44,047 nt of DNA from an uncultured Granulicella sp. Lineage in GTDB: Bacteria > Acidobacteriota > Terriglobia > Terriglobales > Acidobacteriaceae. The stretch spans positions 1-44,047 of the forward strand of contig CAIZFH010000015.1 in the NCBI GenBank assembly GCA_903932155.1, read 5' to 3'. This document shows, in pieces, positions 18,426 through 27,037 of the stretch. A program made the position numbers and the translations under genes. A model generated the notes under the pieces. That model did not search any database. It saw only the letters and a program-made list of their open reading frames with translations, and had not been told where the DNA came from. Numbering within the stretch: position 1 is the first letter of the stretch; each line of letters starts with the position of its first letter.

Positions 18426-19357
18426 GTCCCTGACTCTTCAGTCGGCTTCACCGTCCACGGCACGCCCATCGTCTGCGCCAGCACCAGCACCGCAGCTCCC
18501 ACCATCGCGCTCGCCACCGCCGCCACCTGCGCATTGCTCATCGAGTTGTGGAAGTAGAGCTTCGGGTTGATGCGCACAAACTCCACCAGAAAACGTCCCA
18601 TTCCACTTAGCAGTAGGTACAGGCCGGTCAGCCAACCCACCGGCCTCGCCCGCTCACCCAGCTTCCACAGCAGCCAGAACACCGCCAGCGAAAACAGCAA
18701 CTCGTAGATCGGTGTCGGCTGCACCAGTGCGTTCGCAGGAATGGGCGGCACCAGCGCGTTCTTCGCCATATGCACACCCCACGGCAGCGTAGTGTTGATG
18801 CCATAGTCGCCATCGCCCGCCAGAAGGCATCCGATGCGCCCTATGCCGTAGCCCAGCGCCGAAGCTGGAGCCGCCAGGTCCAGCATCCGCACAGCTCCCA
18901 GTCTCGCGCCCCGCACGGGACCAGGGTCTGTCAGCGACTTCCAGCTGGGCCCTTTGAAATATGTCCCATGTCCCTGGCCCATCAACACCGCAATGGCCGC
19001 CACCATGCCGCCGAACCACGCAAACCCGTCGCGAAACCATGCCAGAAATCCCAGTACAACCAGCATCGGCTGGTGCCATCCGGGTGCGCCAATCGTGCGC
19101 AACGCAAACTCCAGCCCACTCACGTCCTGCAGTTCATGCCACGTCTTGGCCCCAATCACCCCAGCCACCACCACCGTGGCCACAATATTAATGGCGTCCG
19201 CATCCACGCCATTACGCGTAAAGTTTTTATAAAGCACAATGGTCGCCGCCACCGCTGACAGCCACAGCAGCAGCCCAAAAGTGCCTGGCTGGATTGGCCC
19301 AAAGATCAGGTGGAACGGCAGATGGTACGGTCCAATTGCAGGTAGATAGGGATACAT
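18422..19357 (-). CDS. Prolipoprotein diacylglyceryl transferase-like protein
   Basis: This is a 311-residue polytopic protein with Lgt architecture. GRIGCLLAGDGDYG (173-186) corresponds to the Lgt signature, QPTPIYE (213-219) to HPTQLYE, and GRFLVEFVR (254-262) to the conserved RFxVEFxR near the C-terminus. Lgt transfers diacylglycerol from phosphatidylglycerol to the lipobox cysteine of prolipoproteins. The histidine of the HGG motif, important in E. coli Lgt (His103), is replaced here by F115 (AWFGG). The signature Asn residues are also changed, so activity should not be assumed. It is translationally coupled to the downstream glycosyltransferase-like gene. Confidence 0.78.
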   Translation of the reverse strand: MYPYLPAIGPYHLPFHLIFGPIQPGTFGLLLWLSAVAATIVLYKNFTRNGVDADAINIVATVVVAGVIGAKTWHELQDVSGLEFALRTIGAPGWHQPMLVVLGFLAWFRDGFAWFGGMVAAIAVLMGQGHGTYFKGPSWKSLTDPGPVRGARLGAVRMLDLAAPASALGYGIGRIGCLLAGDGDYGINTTLPWGVHMAKNALVPPIPANALVQPTPIYELLFSLAVFWLLWKLGERARPVGWLTGLYLLLSGMGRFLVEFVRINPKLYFHNSMSNAQVAAVASAMVGAAVLVLAQTMGVPWTVKPTEESGT

Positions 19358-19459
19358 AATCCTCGCTTCCCCTCAAAGTATATCTGCCTCAACCGCCTCA
19401 TCCGAAATACTTGTGGCCAGCCGCTCGACCGTCCGCCGCGTATACGCTACCCTGTCTCT

Positions 19460-20050
19460 ATGCCCAACAGCCAGATGCCGCCCAGCACACCCACTGTCTT
19501 CCCGCCTGCCTCCGGCATGGATGTCCTCTTCTCCGCAAAACAGATCGCCGATCGTGTCGCCGAGTTGGGCCGTCAGATTTCAGCCGACTATGTCAACCAG
19601 CCAACCGGTCAGCCCGTTGTGCTCATCGGAGTGCTCAAGGGCGCGGCCATCTTCCTCTCCGACCTTGCCCGCGCCATCACCATCGACAACACATTCGACT
19701 TCGTGGCTGTCTCCAGCTACGGTCGCGCGCGCGTCTCCTCCGGCGCTGTCAAGCTCATCAAGGACATCGACAATCCCGTCGAAGGCCATCACGTCATCCT
19801 GGTCGAGGACATCCTCGACACCGGCCTCACTCTCAGCTATCTGCGTGGCCTCATGCTCCAGCACAAACCCGCCTCGCTCAAGATCGCCACCTGCCTCGAC
19901 AAGCCCAGCCGGCGCCTCGTCCCCATCGAGGCAGACTACGTCGGATTCCAGATCCCCAACGAGTTCGTCATCGGATACGGCATGGACTTCGCCGAGATCT
20001 ACCGCAACGTCCCAGACATCCGCCTCTATCCCAACAACCCCGCCCACTGA
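19460..20050 (+). CDS. hpt: Hypoxanthine phosphoribosyltransferase
   Basis: This is a 196-residue purine-salvage enzyme that makes IMP or GMP from hypoxanthine or guanine plus PRPP. Motifs are the VVLIGVLKGA PPi loop, the flexible loop SSYGRARVSSG (85-95), the PRPP signature VILVEDILDTGLTL (112-125), and the purine-binding IPNEFVIGYGMDF near the C-terminus. The start ATG 19460 gives an N-terminus about 15 residues longer than usual; ATG 19475 or 19517 is possible. It is divergent from the lgt-like gene and convergent with the toxin-antitoxin pair. Confidence 0.94.
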   Translation: MPNSQMPPSTPTVFPPASGMDVLFSAKQIADRVAELGRQISADYVNQPTGQPVVLIGVLKGAAIFLSDLARAITIDNTFDFVAVSSYGRARVSSGAVKLIKDIDNPVEGHHVILVEDILDTGLTLSYLRGLMLQHKPASLKIATCLDKPSRRLVPIEADYVGFQIPNEFVIGYGMDFAEIYRNVPDIRLYPNNPAH

Positions 20051-20062
20051 GGGAAGGTTCTC

Positions 20063-20464
20063 TTAAAAGAACAACTCCGGCGACACCCTAAACCGCTCGC
20101 TCAGCCGCTGAATCTGCGCCTTGTTCAGTTCGCGCTTACCATTCATCACCTCCGAGACAATGCTCTTCGTCCCGAAGACATCCACCATGTCCTTCTGCTT
20201 CAGTCCGTGCTGGTCCATCAGAAACGCGATCGCCTCTAGCCCCGATGCCTTCGGCAACTGGTAGTTCTTCTCTTCGTAGTCTTCGATCAGCAGCGTCAAC
20301 AGGTCGGCCATCTCAGCTTCGGCCTTGTTCCACCGCTTGTGGCGCTTCTCCAGTTCATACAGCGCCGCAATAAAAAACTCGTTCTGCTCCTCAGTCCGAA
20401 TCACGCGCGGAGGCACACTCGTTAGCAACGCCGTGTACGCCGGACTTACTGTCAGTGCGCTCAT
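20063..20464 (-). CDS. higA: HigA-type antitoxin, XRE-family HTH
   Basis: This 133-residue antitoxin has an N-terminal helical part (RVIRTEEQNEFFIAALYELEKRH) and a C-terminal helix-turn-helix (LKQKDMVDVFGTKSIVSEVMNG, then RELNKAQIQRLSERFRVSPELFF). It should neutralise HigB and, with it, repress the promoter. The gene follows higB with a 4-bp overlap (ATGA, 20461-20464), the toxin-first order characteristic of hig modules. Confidence 0.9.
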   Translation of the reverse strand: MSALTVSPAYTALLTSVPPRVIRTEEQNEFFIAALYELEKRHKRWNKAEAEMADLLTLLIEDYEEKNYQLPKASGLEAIAFLMDQHGLKQKDMVDVFGTKSIVSEVMNGKRELNKAQIQRLSERFRVSPELFF

Positions 20465-20748
20465 CTCTTCCAGCCTCCTCGGTCGTATGCGGCATGGGTC
20501 AATACATGCCGGATGTATAGCCGTCCCGTCCTGTAGTTGATCTCGGCGATCAGGCGAAACGCATTTCCCTTGATGTTGAACACCGTGTTCTTTCCTACCC
20601 TATCCGCGGTTGGGTACATCATCCGCACGTCCTCCAGCGATCGCCACTCCGCCTTCTTCGCAATGCGATACCACACATCTAGGGGCGCGTAGAGGTCGCT
20701 ATGCTCCAGTCCAGCCTCCACTAATTTCTTTCTGCTTATGACGTGCAA
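20461..20748 (-). CDS. higB: HigB-type mRNA interferase toxin
   Basis: This is a RelE-superfamily toxin of the PF09907 type. HVISRKKLVEAGLEHSDLYAPLDVWYRIAKKAEW, then VFNIKGNAFRLIAEINYRTGRLYIRHVLTHAAYDRGGW, matches the whole family length of about 95 residues. The frame is open from an ATG at 20778. I prefer the TTG at 20748 (MHVISRKK): it gives the family N-terminus, has GAGAGG (20760-20755) 6 bases upstream, and leaves the promoter and operator outside the gene. Family knowledge predicts ribosome-dependent mRNA cleavage. It is co-transcribed with higA. Confidence 0.88.
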   Translation of the reverse strand: MHVISRKKLVEAGLEHSDLYAPLDVWYRIAKKAEWRSLEDVRMMYPTADRVGKNTVFNIKGNAFRLIAEINYRTGRLYIRHVLTHAAYDRGGWKR

Positions 20749-20764
20749 TGCGCGCCTCTCAATC

Positions 20765-20794
20765 CATATAATTCGCATTTTGCGAACTTGTCAA
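20765..20794 (-). promoter_or_regulatory. Candidate higBA promoter with HigA operator
   Basis: On the minus strand TTGACA (20794-20789) is followed, 17-18 bp later, by TTATAT/TATATG (20771-20765). The spacer holds the inverted repeat TTCGCA-AAA-TGCGAA (20786-20772). An operator between -35 and -10 fits autoregulation by HigA. The promoter overlaps the ATG at 20778, which argues for the downstream TTG start, although the predicted transcript start would then lie very near the ribosome site. Confidence 0.5.
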
Positions 20795-20938
20795 GCCATA
20801 AGTGAACCAGGCAACTCAAGTATCGCTTCCCCGCATCTGGTTTTCCTGTCGCAACCCGCGGCGTATCGCATTAAACCAGTCGCAACCGGCCTATGATAGA
20901 ACTGTGCGGGCGAGAACCATCCGCCCCAAGGGAGCTTC

Positions 20939-21721
20939 ATGACCAGCGTCACCGCATCCACCACCCCCAGCCTCAAGATCGCCGAACACACGCCCTTCAA
21001 CGCCACTGCATTTGCCGCACATGCGCTCTCCTCCCCTGCCGCACTGGCCGCCGTCCTCGACCATACGCTGCTCAAACCCGAGGCCACACGCGCCCAGGTC
21101 ATCCATCTCTGCCACGAGGCTGCCGAGCACCGCTTCGCCTGCGCCATGGTCAATCCCGCGTGGGTCGCCTGCGCCGCCGAAACTCTCGCCGGAACCGGCG
21201 TCCCGGTCGGTGTCGTCATCGGATTTCCCCTCGGAGCCTCGCTCGCCGCTTCCAAGCGCGACGAGACAGCCCGCGTCCTCAAGCTCGGTGCTCACGACAT
21301 CGACATGGTTCTCAATATCGGCCTTCTCAAGTCCGCCACCAAGCCGGACTACGACGCCATCAAGCACGAGATTCATGCCATCGTTGAGATAGCCCACGCC
21401 GCTGGGGCCATCGTCAAGGTTATCCTCGAAACCTGCCTGCTCACCTTTGAAGAAAAACTGCGCGCCTCCGAACTCTCCCTACTCGCCGGCGCAGACTTCA
21501 TCAAGACCTCCACAGGCTTCTCCTCCGGTGGTGCCACCGTCGACGACATCACCCTCATGCGTGGCGTTGTCGGCTCCCGCGCTGGAGTCAAGGCCTCAGG
21601 CGGCATCCGGTCCCTCGCCGATGCTTCCACCATGCTCCACGCCGGGGCCTCTCGCATCGGAGCCTCTGCCAGCGTCAAAATCATCGCCGAACTCGCCAAT
21701 CATCCTTCCGCCACGTCTTGA
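20939..21721 (+). CDS. deoC: Deoxyribose-phosphate aldolase
   Basis: This 260-residue TIM-barrel aldolase cleaves 2-deoxyribose-5-phosphate to glyceraldehyde-3-phosphate and acetaldehyde. The Schiff-base lysine is K189 in DFIKTSTGF, and the second catalytic lysine is K218 in VKASGGIR. The aspartate motif DIDMVLNIG and LDHTLLKPEAT near the start are also present. The N-terminus is about 35 residues longer than the core. The ribosome site AAGGGAG lies at 20929-20935. With hpt it suggests nucleoside salvage, though the two are on separate transcripts. Confidence 0.95.
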   Translation: MTSVTASTTPSLKIAEHTPFNATAFAAHALSSPAALAAVLDHTLLKPEATRAQVIHLCHEAAEHRFACAMVNPAWVACAAETLAGTGVPVGVVIGFPLGASLAASKRDETARVLKLGAHDIDMVLNIGLLKSATKPDYDAIKHEIHAIVEIAHAAGAIVKVILETCLLTFEEKLRASELSLLAGADFIKTSTGFSSGGATVDDITLMRGVVGSRAGVKASGGIRSLADASTMLHAGASRIGASASVKIIAELANHPSATS

Positions 21722-21781
21722 TCTTCCATCGTCTAAGATGTGCCTTGCCCACGCACAATCCCGGCGACTATCATCTCCGGC

Positions 21782-23467
21782 ATGTCCGCTACCAGGTTCT
21801 CCCGTCGCCGCATCCTACAGTCCGCCCTCGCCGCCGCACCCGCCGCAGCCCTCGCCTCACGGTTCTCAGCCCGCAATCTTCTCGCGCAGAGAGGACCGGT
21901 TCCCCAGGGTCCGCATCAGCCTGTCCACATCGCTCCCGGCCCCTTCAAGCCCACATGGGAGTCACTCACCGCCTGCACCACCCCCGACTGGTTCCGCGAC
22001 GCCAAGTTCGGCATCTGGAACCACTGGTCCGCCCAATGTGTCCCCGAGCAGGGTGACTGGTACGCCCGCAATATGTACATCCAGGGCAACCGCCAGTACA
22101 ACCACCACCTCGCCACATACGGCCATCCCTCCAAATTCGGCTTCATGGAACTCGACAATCTGTGGAAAGCCGAGAACTGGAAGCCCGAAGAGCTGATGAA
22201 TCTCTACGTCGCCGCCGGAGCAAAGTACTTCACCGCGCTGGCCAACCATCACGACAACTTCGACGCCTACAACTCCCGCTTCCACAACTGGAACTCCGTC
22301 AAGCTCGGCCCCAAGAAGGACATCGTTGGCATCTACGGCAAACTCGCCAAACAGCACAATCTCCGCTTCGCCGTCACCAATCACTCCTCGCACGCATGGC
22401 ACTGGTTCCAGGTTGCGTACGATTACGACCCCGAAGGCGCGCAGGCCGGTGTCCGCTACGACGCCTACAACCTCACCAAGGCCGACGGCAAGGGTAAGTG
22501 GTGGGAGGGATTCGATCCGCAGGAGCTTTATACCGGCCGCAATCTCGTTATGCCCGATGGAGTCAAGACCATCGCCGACGCCAACAAATTCCACGCCGCT
22601 GGCGATGGTAATTGGCACGAGGAACTACCCCCCCAGGCGCCCGCATTCGCCGAAAACTGGTTCCTCCGCTGTCAGGACCTGGTCGACACTTATAAACCCG
22701 ACCTCCTCTACTTCGACGACTCCGAGCTTCCCCTCGGCCAGTACGGTCTCGACATCGCCGCCCACTACTACAACTCCAGCGTGCGCGATAAAGGCAAGGT
22801 CGACGTCGTCCTCACCGCCAAGGACATCAAGCCAGAGCACCTTGGCGCCTTCACCCTCGACATTGAGCGCGGCAAGACCAACGGCATCCAGCCCAACCCC
22901 TGGCAGACAGACACCTGCATCGGCAACTGGCACTACGAGGCCTCCCTCTTCACCAACCATAAGTACAAGACGCCCGTCTCCGTCATCCACTCCCTCATCG
23001 ACATCGTCAGCAAGAACGGCAACCTCATGCTCAACATCCCAGTCAAGGGCGACGGCACCATCGACGCCGACGAGCGCGCCTTTCTCGAAGCCATCGCCAC
23101 CTGGATTCCCAAACACGGCGAAGCTATCTACGGCACACGTCCCTTCGTCGTCTTCGGCGAAGGCCCGCCAGACATCGTCTCCGGCCGCTTCAACGAGGGC
23201 ACGCAGCGCCCCTACACCTCCGAAGACATCCGTTTTACCCGCAAGGGAGATACCGTCTACGCCTTCGCCCTCGGCTGGCCCACCACCGGCAAGATTCTTA
23301 TCAAAACCCTCACCCGTGGCGCTGCTGCCCTGCCCAAACCCATCCAGCGCGTCGACCTCATCGGTGCCGGCTCGCTCACCTTCACTCAGGACGCCTCCGG
23401 CCTCACCGTCAACCTCCCAGACAAGGCGCCAAACCCATATGCCTATGCCTTCATCCTCCGAACATAA
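21782..23467 (+). CDS. Tat-exported GH29 alpha-L-fucosidase, copy 1
   Basis: This is a protein of about 561 residues with a twin-arginine signal (TRFSRRRILQSALAAAPAAALASRF). The mature protein begins with the GH29 N-terminal barrel: DWFRDAKFGIWNHWSAQCVPEQGDWY, KYFTALANHHDNFDAYNS, and DLLYFDDSELPLG, which probably carries the catalytic nucleophile aspartate. The C-terminal beta domain follows DIRFTRKGDTVYAFALGWP. The frame is open from 21740, but the Tat start at 21782 is clearly preferred. A paralogue of very similar sequence follows. The substrate is probably alpha-fucosylated glycan in the periplasm; activity is not proven. Confidence 0.9.
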   Translation: MSATRFSRRRILQSALAAAPAAALASRFSARNLLAQRGPVPQGPHQPVHIAPGPFKPTWESLTACTTPDWFRDAKFGIWNHWSAQCVPEQGDWYARNMYIQGNRQYNHHLATYGHPSKFGFMELDNLWKAENWKPEELMNLYVAAGAKYFTALANHHDNFDAYNSRFHNWNSVKLGPKKDIVGIYGKLAKQHNLRFAVTNHSSHAWHWFQVAYDYDPEGAQAGVRYDAYNLTKADGKGKWWEGFDPQELYTGRNLVMPDGVKTIADANKFHAAGDGNWHEELPPQAPAFAENWFLRCQDLVDTYKPDLLYFDDSELPLGQYGLDIAAHYYNSSVRDKGKVDVVLTAKDIKPEHLGAFTLDIERGKTNGIQPNPWQTDTCIGNWHYEASLFTNHKYKTPVSVIHSLIDIVSKNGNLMLNIPVKGDGTIDADERAFLEAIATWIPKHGEAIYGTRPFVVFGEGPPDIVSGRFNEGTQRPYTSEDIRFTRKGDTVYAFALGWPTTGKILIKTLTRGAAALPKPIQRVDLIGAGSLTFTQDASGLTVNLPDKAPNPYAYAFILRT

Positions 23468-23489
23468 CACTGTGTCACAATAGCGGGTG

Positions 23490-23522
23490 CCCCAGGTCTC
23501 GCTTTTGAGACCTGGGGTTTTT
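23490..23522 (+). terminator. Strong intrinsic terminator between the two GH29 genes
   Basis: There is a perfect 11-bp stem CCCCAGGTCTC (23490-23500) / GAGACCTGGGG (23507-23517), with loop GCTTTT, followed by TTTTT. A sequence of the same design lies behind murQ (43460 region), so this is probably one member of a repeat family. Confidence 0.88.
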
Positions 23523-23609
23523 AGTCCGAACCATAAATCCGTTGTCCCAACGTCACACTTCGCACCTCGTTCTTGCCCACCCACGCGCCCCGCGTCTATC
23601 ATCTCCCGC

Positions 23610-25277
23610 ATGTCCACTAGACACTTCACTCGCCGCCGACTTCTCCAGTCCGTCCTCGCCGCCGCGCCCGCCGCAGCCCTCGCCTCGCGCGCCGCCCGCA
23701 ACCTCTTGGCCCAGGCCGCTACCGCGCCCGCGCCGCGCATCGCGCCCGGCCCCTTCCAGCCCACATGGGATTCACTCAACGCATACAAAACACCCGACTG
23801 GTTTCGCGACGCCAAGTTCGGCATATGGAACCACTGGTCCGCGCAATGCGTCCCCGGCCAGGGAGACTGGTATGCCCGTCAGATGTACATCCAGGGCCAC
23901 AAGCAGTACAACCACCATCTCGCCACCTACGGACACCCCTCCAAGGTCGGCTTCATGGAGCTCACCAACCTCTGGAAGGCCGAGAACTGGAAGCCCGAAG
24001 AGCTGATGGATCTCTACGTCGCCGCCGGGGCAAAGTACTTCGCCGCCCTCGCCAATCATCACGACAACTTCGACACATACAACTCACGCTTCAATCCCTG
24101 GAACGCGACCAAAATTGGCCCTAAGAAAGATATCGTCGGCATCTACGGCAAACTCGCCCGCGAGCATGGCCTTCGCTTCGCCGTCTCCAACCACGGATCG
24201 CACGCCTGGAACTGGCTGCAAACCTCCTACAACTACGACGCCGAGGGTCCGCTCGCCGGAGTTCACTACGACGCCTACACGCTCACCAAGGCCGACGGTA
24301 AGGGTAAGTGGTGGGACGGCCTCGACCCGCAGGACCTCTACACTGGCCGCAACGTCCTAATGCCCGATGGCATCAAGACCATCGCCGAGGCCACCAAATG
24401 GCTCCATGACAACGACGAAAAATGGCACGAAGACGTCTCCCTCACCCATCCCAAATTCGCCCAGAACTGGTTCCTCCGCGCCCAGGACCTGGTCGACAGC
24501 TACAAGCCCGACCTCCTCTACTTCGACGACTCCGAACTCCCTCACGGCATCTACGGCCTCTCCATCGCCGCGCATTATTACAACGTCAGCGTCCGCGATA
24601 AAGGCCGTCTCGATGTCGTCCTCACCACCAAGGACACCCGCCCCGCCGAGTCCGGCGCATTCACCCTCGACATGGAACGCGGCAAGTCCAACGAGATCCT
24701 CGCCCAGCCCTGGCAGACAGACACCTGCATCGGCAACTGGCACTACGACATCAACCTCTTCAACGCCCACGGATACAAAACGCCCACCTACGTCATCCAC
24801 TCCCTCATCGACATCGTCAGCAAGAACGGCAATCTCATGCTCGACATCCCCATCACCGGCGACGGCGTCATCGACAGCGACGAGCGAGCCTTCCTCCAGG
24901 CCATCGCTACCTGGATTCCAAAGCACGGTGAAGCCATCTACGGCACCCGCCCCTTCTCCGTCTACGGCGAAGGCCCACCCGACGTCCCCACTGCCAGCTT
25001 CAACGAGCGCAATCAGCGTCCCTATACCTCCCAGGACATCCGCTTCACCCGCAAGGGAGACATCGTCTACGCCTTCGCCCTCGGCTGGCCCGCCAACGGC
25101 AAGCTCCTCATCAAGACCCTCACCCGAGGCGCTGCAGCCCTGCCCAAACCCATCCAGCGCGTCGAACTCATCGGCGTCGGCACCGTCCCCTTCACCCAGG
25201 ACGCCTCCGGCCTCACCCTCACTCTCCCCGACAAGGCCCCCAACCCCTACGCCTACGCCTTCATCCTCCGCACATAA
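23610..25277 (+). CDS. Tat-exported GH29 alpha-L-fucosidase, copy 2
   Basis: This is a protein of about 555 residues, closely similar to the preceding gene along its whole length: a Tat signal (RHFTRRRLLQSVLAAAPAAALAS), DWFRDAKFGIWNHWSAQCVP, the HHDNFDTYNSRF segment, DLLYFDDSELPHG and the same C-terminal domain. The two leaders also match just before the start (ATCATCTCC.GCATGTCC), so the duplication included upstream DNA. The frame is open from 23487 through the terminator, but 23610 is the Tat start. Divergence is concentrated in loops (for example EATKWLHDNDEK versus DANKFHAAGDGN), which could mean altered substrate choice. Confidence 0.9.
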   Translation: MSTRHFTRRRLLQSVLAAAPAAALASRAARNLLAQAATAPAPRIAPGPFQPTWDSLNAYKTPDWFRDAKFGIWNHWSAQCVPGQGDWYARQMYIQGHKQYNHHLATYGHPSKVGFMELTNLWKAENWKPEELMDLYVAAGAKYFAALANHHDNFDTYNSRFNPWNATKIGPKKDIVGIYGKLAREHGLRFAVSNHGSHAWNWLQTSYNYDAEGPLAGVHYDAYTLTKADGKGKWWDGLDPQDLYTGRNVLMPDGIKTIAEATKWLHDNDEKWHEDVSLTHPKFAQNWFLRAQDLVDSYKPDLLYFDDSELPHGIYGLSIAAHYYNVSVRDKGRLDVVLTTKDTRPAESGAFTLDMERGKSNEILAQPWQTDTCIGNWHYDINLFNAHGYKTPTYVIHSLIDIVSKNGNLMLDIPITGDGVIDSDERAFLQAIATWIPKHGEAIYGTRPFSVYGEGPPDVPTASFNERNQRPYTSQDIRFTRKGDIVYAFALGWPANGKLLIKTLTRGAAALPKPIQRVELIGVGTVPFTQDASGLTLTLPDKAPNPYAYAFILRT

Positions 25278-25319
25278 CAACGGCAACCATCGCTCGTTCG
25301 TCTCACTCGGGAGAAATAG

Positions 25320-26882
25320 ATGTCCACCAAAGGTTCGCTTCTCTGTTCCATCGCAATCGCCTATGCACTCTTCCTATGCGCCCAGTGTTGCGCGTCAGCC
25401 CAAACTGATATGACTGGCTACTGGAAGTTCAGCGTAACCGATGGCGGAGTCAGCTTCCTGGAACTGAAGCAGACCGGCGAGGCAATCACCAGCCCCGGTC
25501 GCAGTCCCATCACTGGTACGCTGCATAACGGCAAGTTGCATCTGGAGAGCGGCGTCGCTCCCCGCCTCACCGTCTACGACGCCACCGTTAGCGGCAATAA
25601 ATTTCCTGTAACCCTCACCACCCGCCAGGACCAGTTTGGCGGTGGGGTGGAACATGGCACCCTGGAGCGCGTCACCGAAGAGGAGGCGCATCCCCGCCGC
25701 CTTCCCCTGCCCGAGCTGCGCGACCTGCCGGACAACGGCCTCGCGCGCACTCCTCCCATGGGATGGAATAGCTGGAATAAGTTCCACGATCACTTCGATG
25801 ACGCCACAGTTCGCGCCATGGCCGACGCAATGGTCTCCAGCGGCATGGCTAAGGCCGGCTACACCTACATCATCATCGACGAGGGCTGGTCCAGCTACCG
25901 CGACAGCCAGGGCAAGATCACTGGAAACGCACGCTTCCCCAACATGAAGGCGCTCGTCGATTACGTCCACTCCAAGGGCCTCAAGATCGGCATCTACTCC
26001 TCGCCCGGCCCGCAGGTCTGCGGCGGATACCAGGGCAGCTATGGCCACGAGGAGGAGGACGCTCAGACCTTCGCCGACTGGGGATACGACTACCTCAAAT
26101 ATGACTGGTGCAGCGCCGGAGGCATCTATCAATCCACCGCGTCCGATCTCGAGGGCGCATACCAGAAGATGGGCGAGGCCTTGCAAAAAACCAGGCGACC
26201 CATCGTCTATAGCCTCTGCGAATACGGCTCAGGGGATGTCTGGAAGTGGGGAGCAAAGGCGGGCGGCAACCTGTGGCGCACCACCCGCGACATCTCCGAC
26301 AACTGGCAGTCCATGGAGAAAAATGGCTTCGCCCAGCTCGACATCGCAGGATATGTGCAGCCCGGCCACTGGAACGATCCCGACATGCTCGAGGTGGGCA
26401 ACGGTGGCATGACCGCCGAAGAGTACCGCACTCACATAAGTCTCTGGGCGTTGCTGCGCGCTCCTCTCATCGCAGGCAACGATCTGCGCACCATGACCGG
26501 CGAAACCAAGTCCATCCTGATGAACCCCGACATCATCGCCATCGATCAGGACCCCAATGCAAAACCCGTCCAGGTCCAGTCCATGGAAGGCGACACCGAA
26601 GTCCTGGTTCGTCCGCTCACTCAGAACGCCGTCGCCGTGGGCCTATTCAATCGTGGCGACAAGCCCGCGCAGATCAGCTTCCGCTGGGACAGCCTGCACC
26701 TTGGACTCGGCCTCGCTTACGGTATTCTCCAGGCGACTGACCTATGGAAGCATACGGACATCGTCACCACCGGGAATACATACACGGCAACCGTACCGTC
26801 CCACGGCGTCGTCATGATTAGGGCCACCAACTCTGTCCCCCGCCGTTCCCCGCCGCCGCCAACCGTAGCCGTTCCCCGTTGA
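25320..26882 (+). CDS. Secreted GH27 alpha-galactosidase
   Basis: This is a 520-residue protein with a signal peptide (SLLCSIAIAYALFLCAQCCASA). It has an N-terminal beta domain of about 90 residues (MTGYWKFSVTDGGVSFLELKQ), then the GH27 barrel starting TPPMGWNSWNKF. The catalytic nucleophile is D262 in KYDWC and the acid/base is D355 in DPDML. A C-terminal beta domain and a Pro-rich tail follow. The ribosome site GGGAGAAATAG precedes ATG 25320. It probably forms a glycan-degradation block with the fucosidases 42 bp upstream. Confidence 0.92.
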   Translation: MSTKGSLLCSIAIAYALFLCAQCCASAQTDMTGYWKFSVTDGGVSFLELKQTGEAITSPGRSPITGTLHNGKLHLESGVAPRLTVYDATVSGNKFPVTLTTRQDQFGGGVEHGTLERVTEEEAHPRRLPLPELRDLPDNGLARTPPMGWNSWNKFHDHFDDATVRAMADAMVSSGMAKAGYTYIIIDEGWSSYRDSQGKITGNARFPNMKALVDYVHSKGLKIGIYSSPGPQVCGGYQGSYGHEEEDAQTFADWGYDYLKYDWCSAGGIYQSTASDLEGAYQKMGEALQKTRRPIVYSLCEYGSGDVWKWGAKAGGNLWRTTRDISDNWQSMEKNGFAQLDIAGYVQPGHWNDPDMLEVGNGGMTAEEYRTHISLWALLRAPLIAGNDLRTMTGETKSILMNPDIIAIDQDPNAKPVQVQSMEGDTEVLVRPLTQNAVAVGLFNRGDKPAQISFRWDSLHLGLGLAYGILQATDLWKHTDIVTTGNTYTATVPSHGVVMIRATNSVPRRSPPPPTVAVPR

Positions 26883-26964
26883 TTGCAGCTTCACAACGAT
26901 CAGTAGCTGGGTGCACCATCTTGGCGACGGTCTTATCGTCGCTAAGGTGGGATACGTTCTAGAT

Positions 26965-26992
26965 TGTCATTCCCGCAGACAATCCGCTTTTG
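26965..26992 (+). repeat. REP-like repeat upstream of aroA
   Basis: TGTCATTCCCGCAGACAATC resembles the TGTCATTCCCGTAGGGAATC units at 4811 and 37895, but the second arm has decayed (GACAAT in place of GGGAAT). Confidence 0.55.
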
Positions 26993-27037
26993 TTCCTATC
27001 GTGCGCCCTCGCCTCCCCGCGTTACACTGAGTACCGC

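Noticed and set aside
22625-23824. 399-residue minus-strand frame across both GH29 genes
   Set aside because: It mirrors the high-GC codon pattern of the fucosidases. Its apparent repetition only reflects the duplication of the sense genes.
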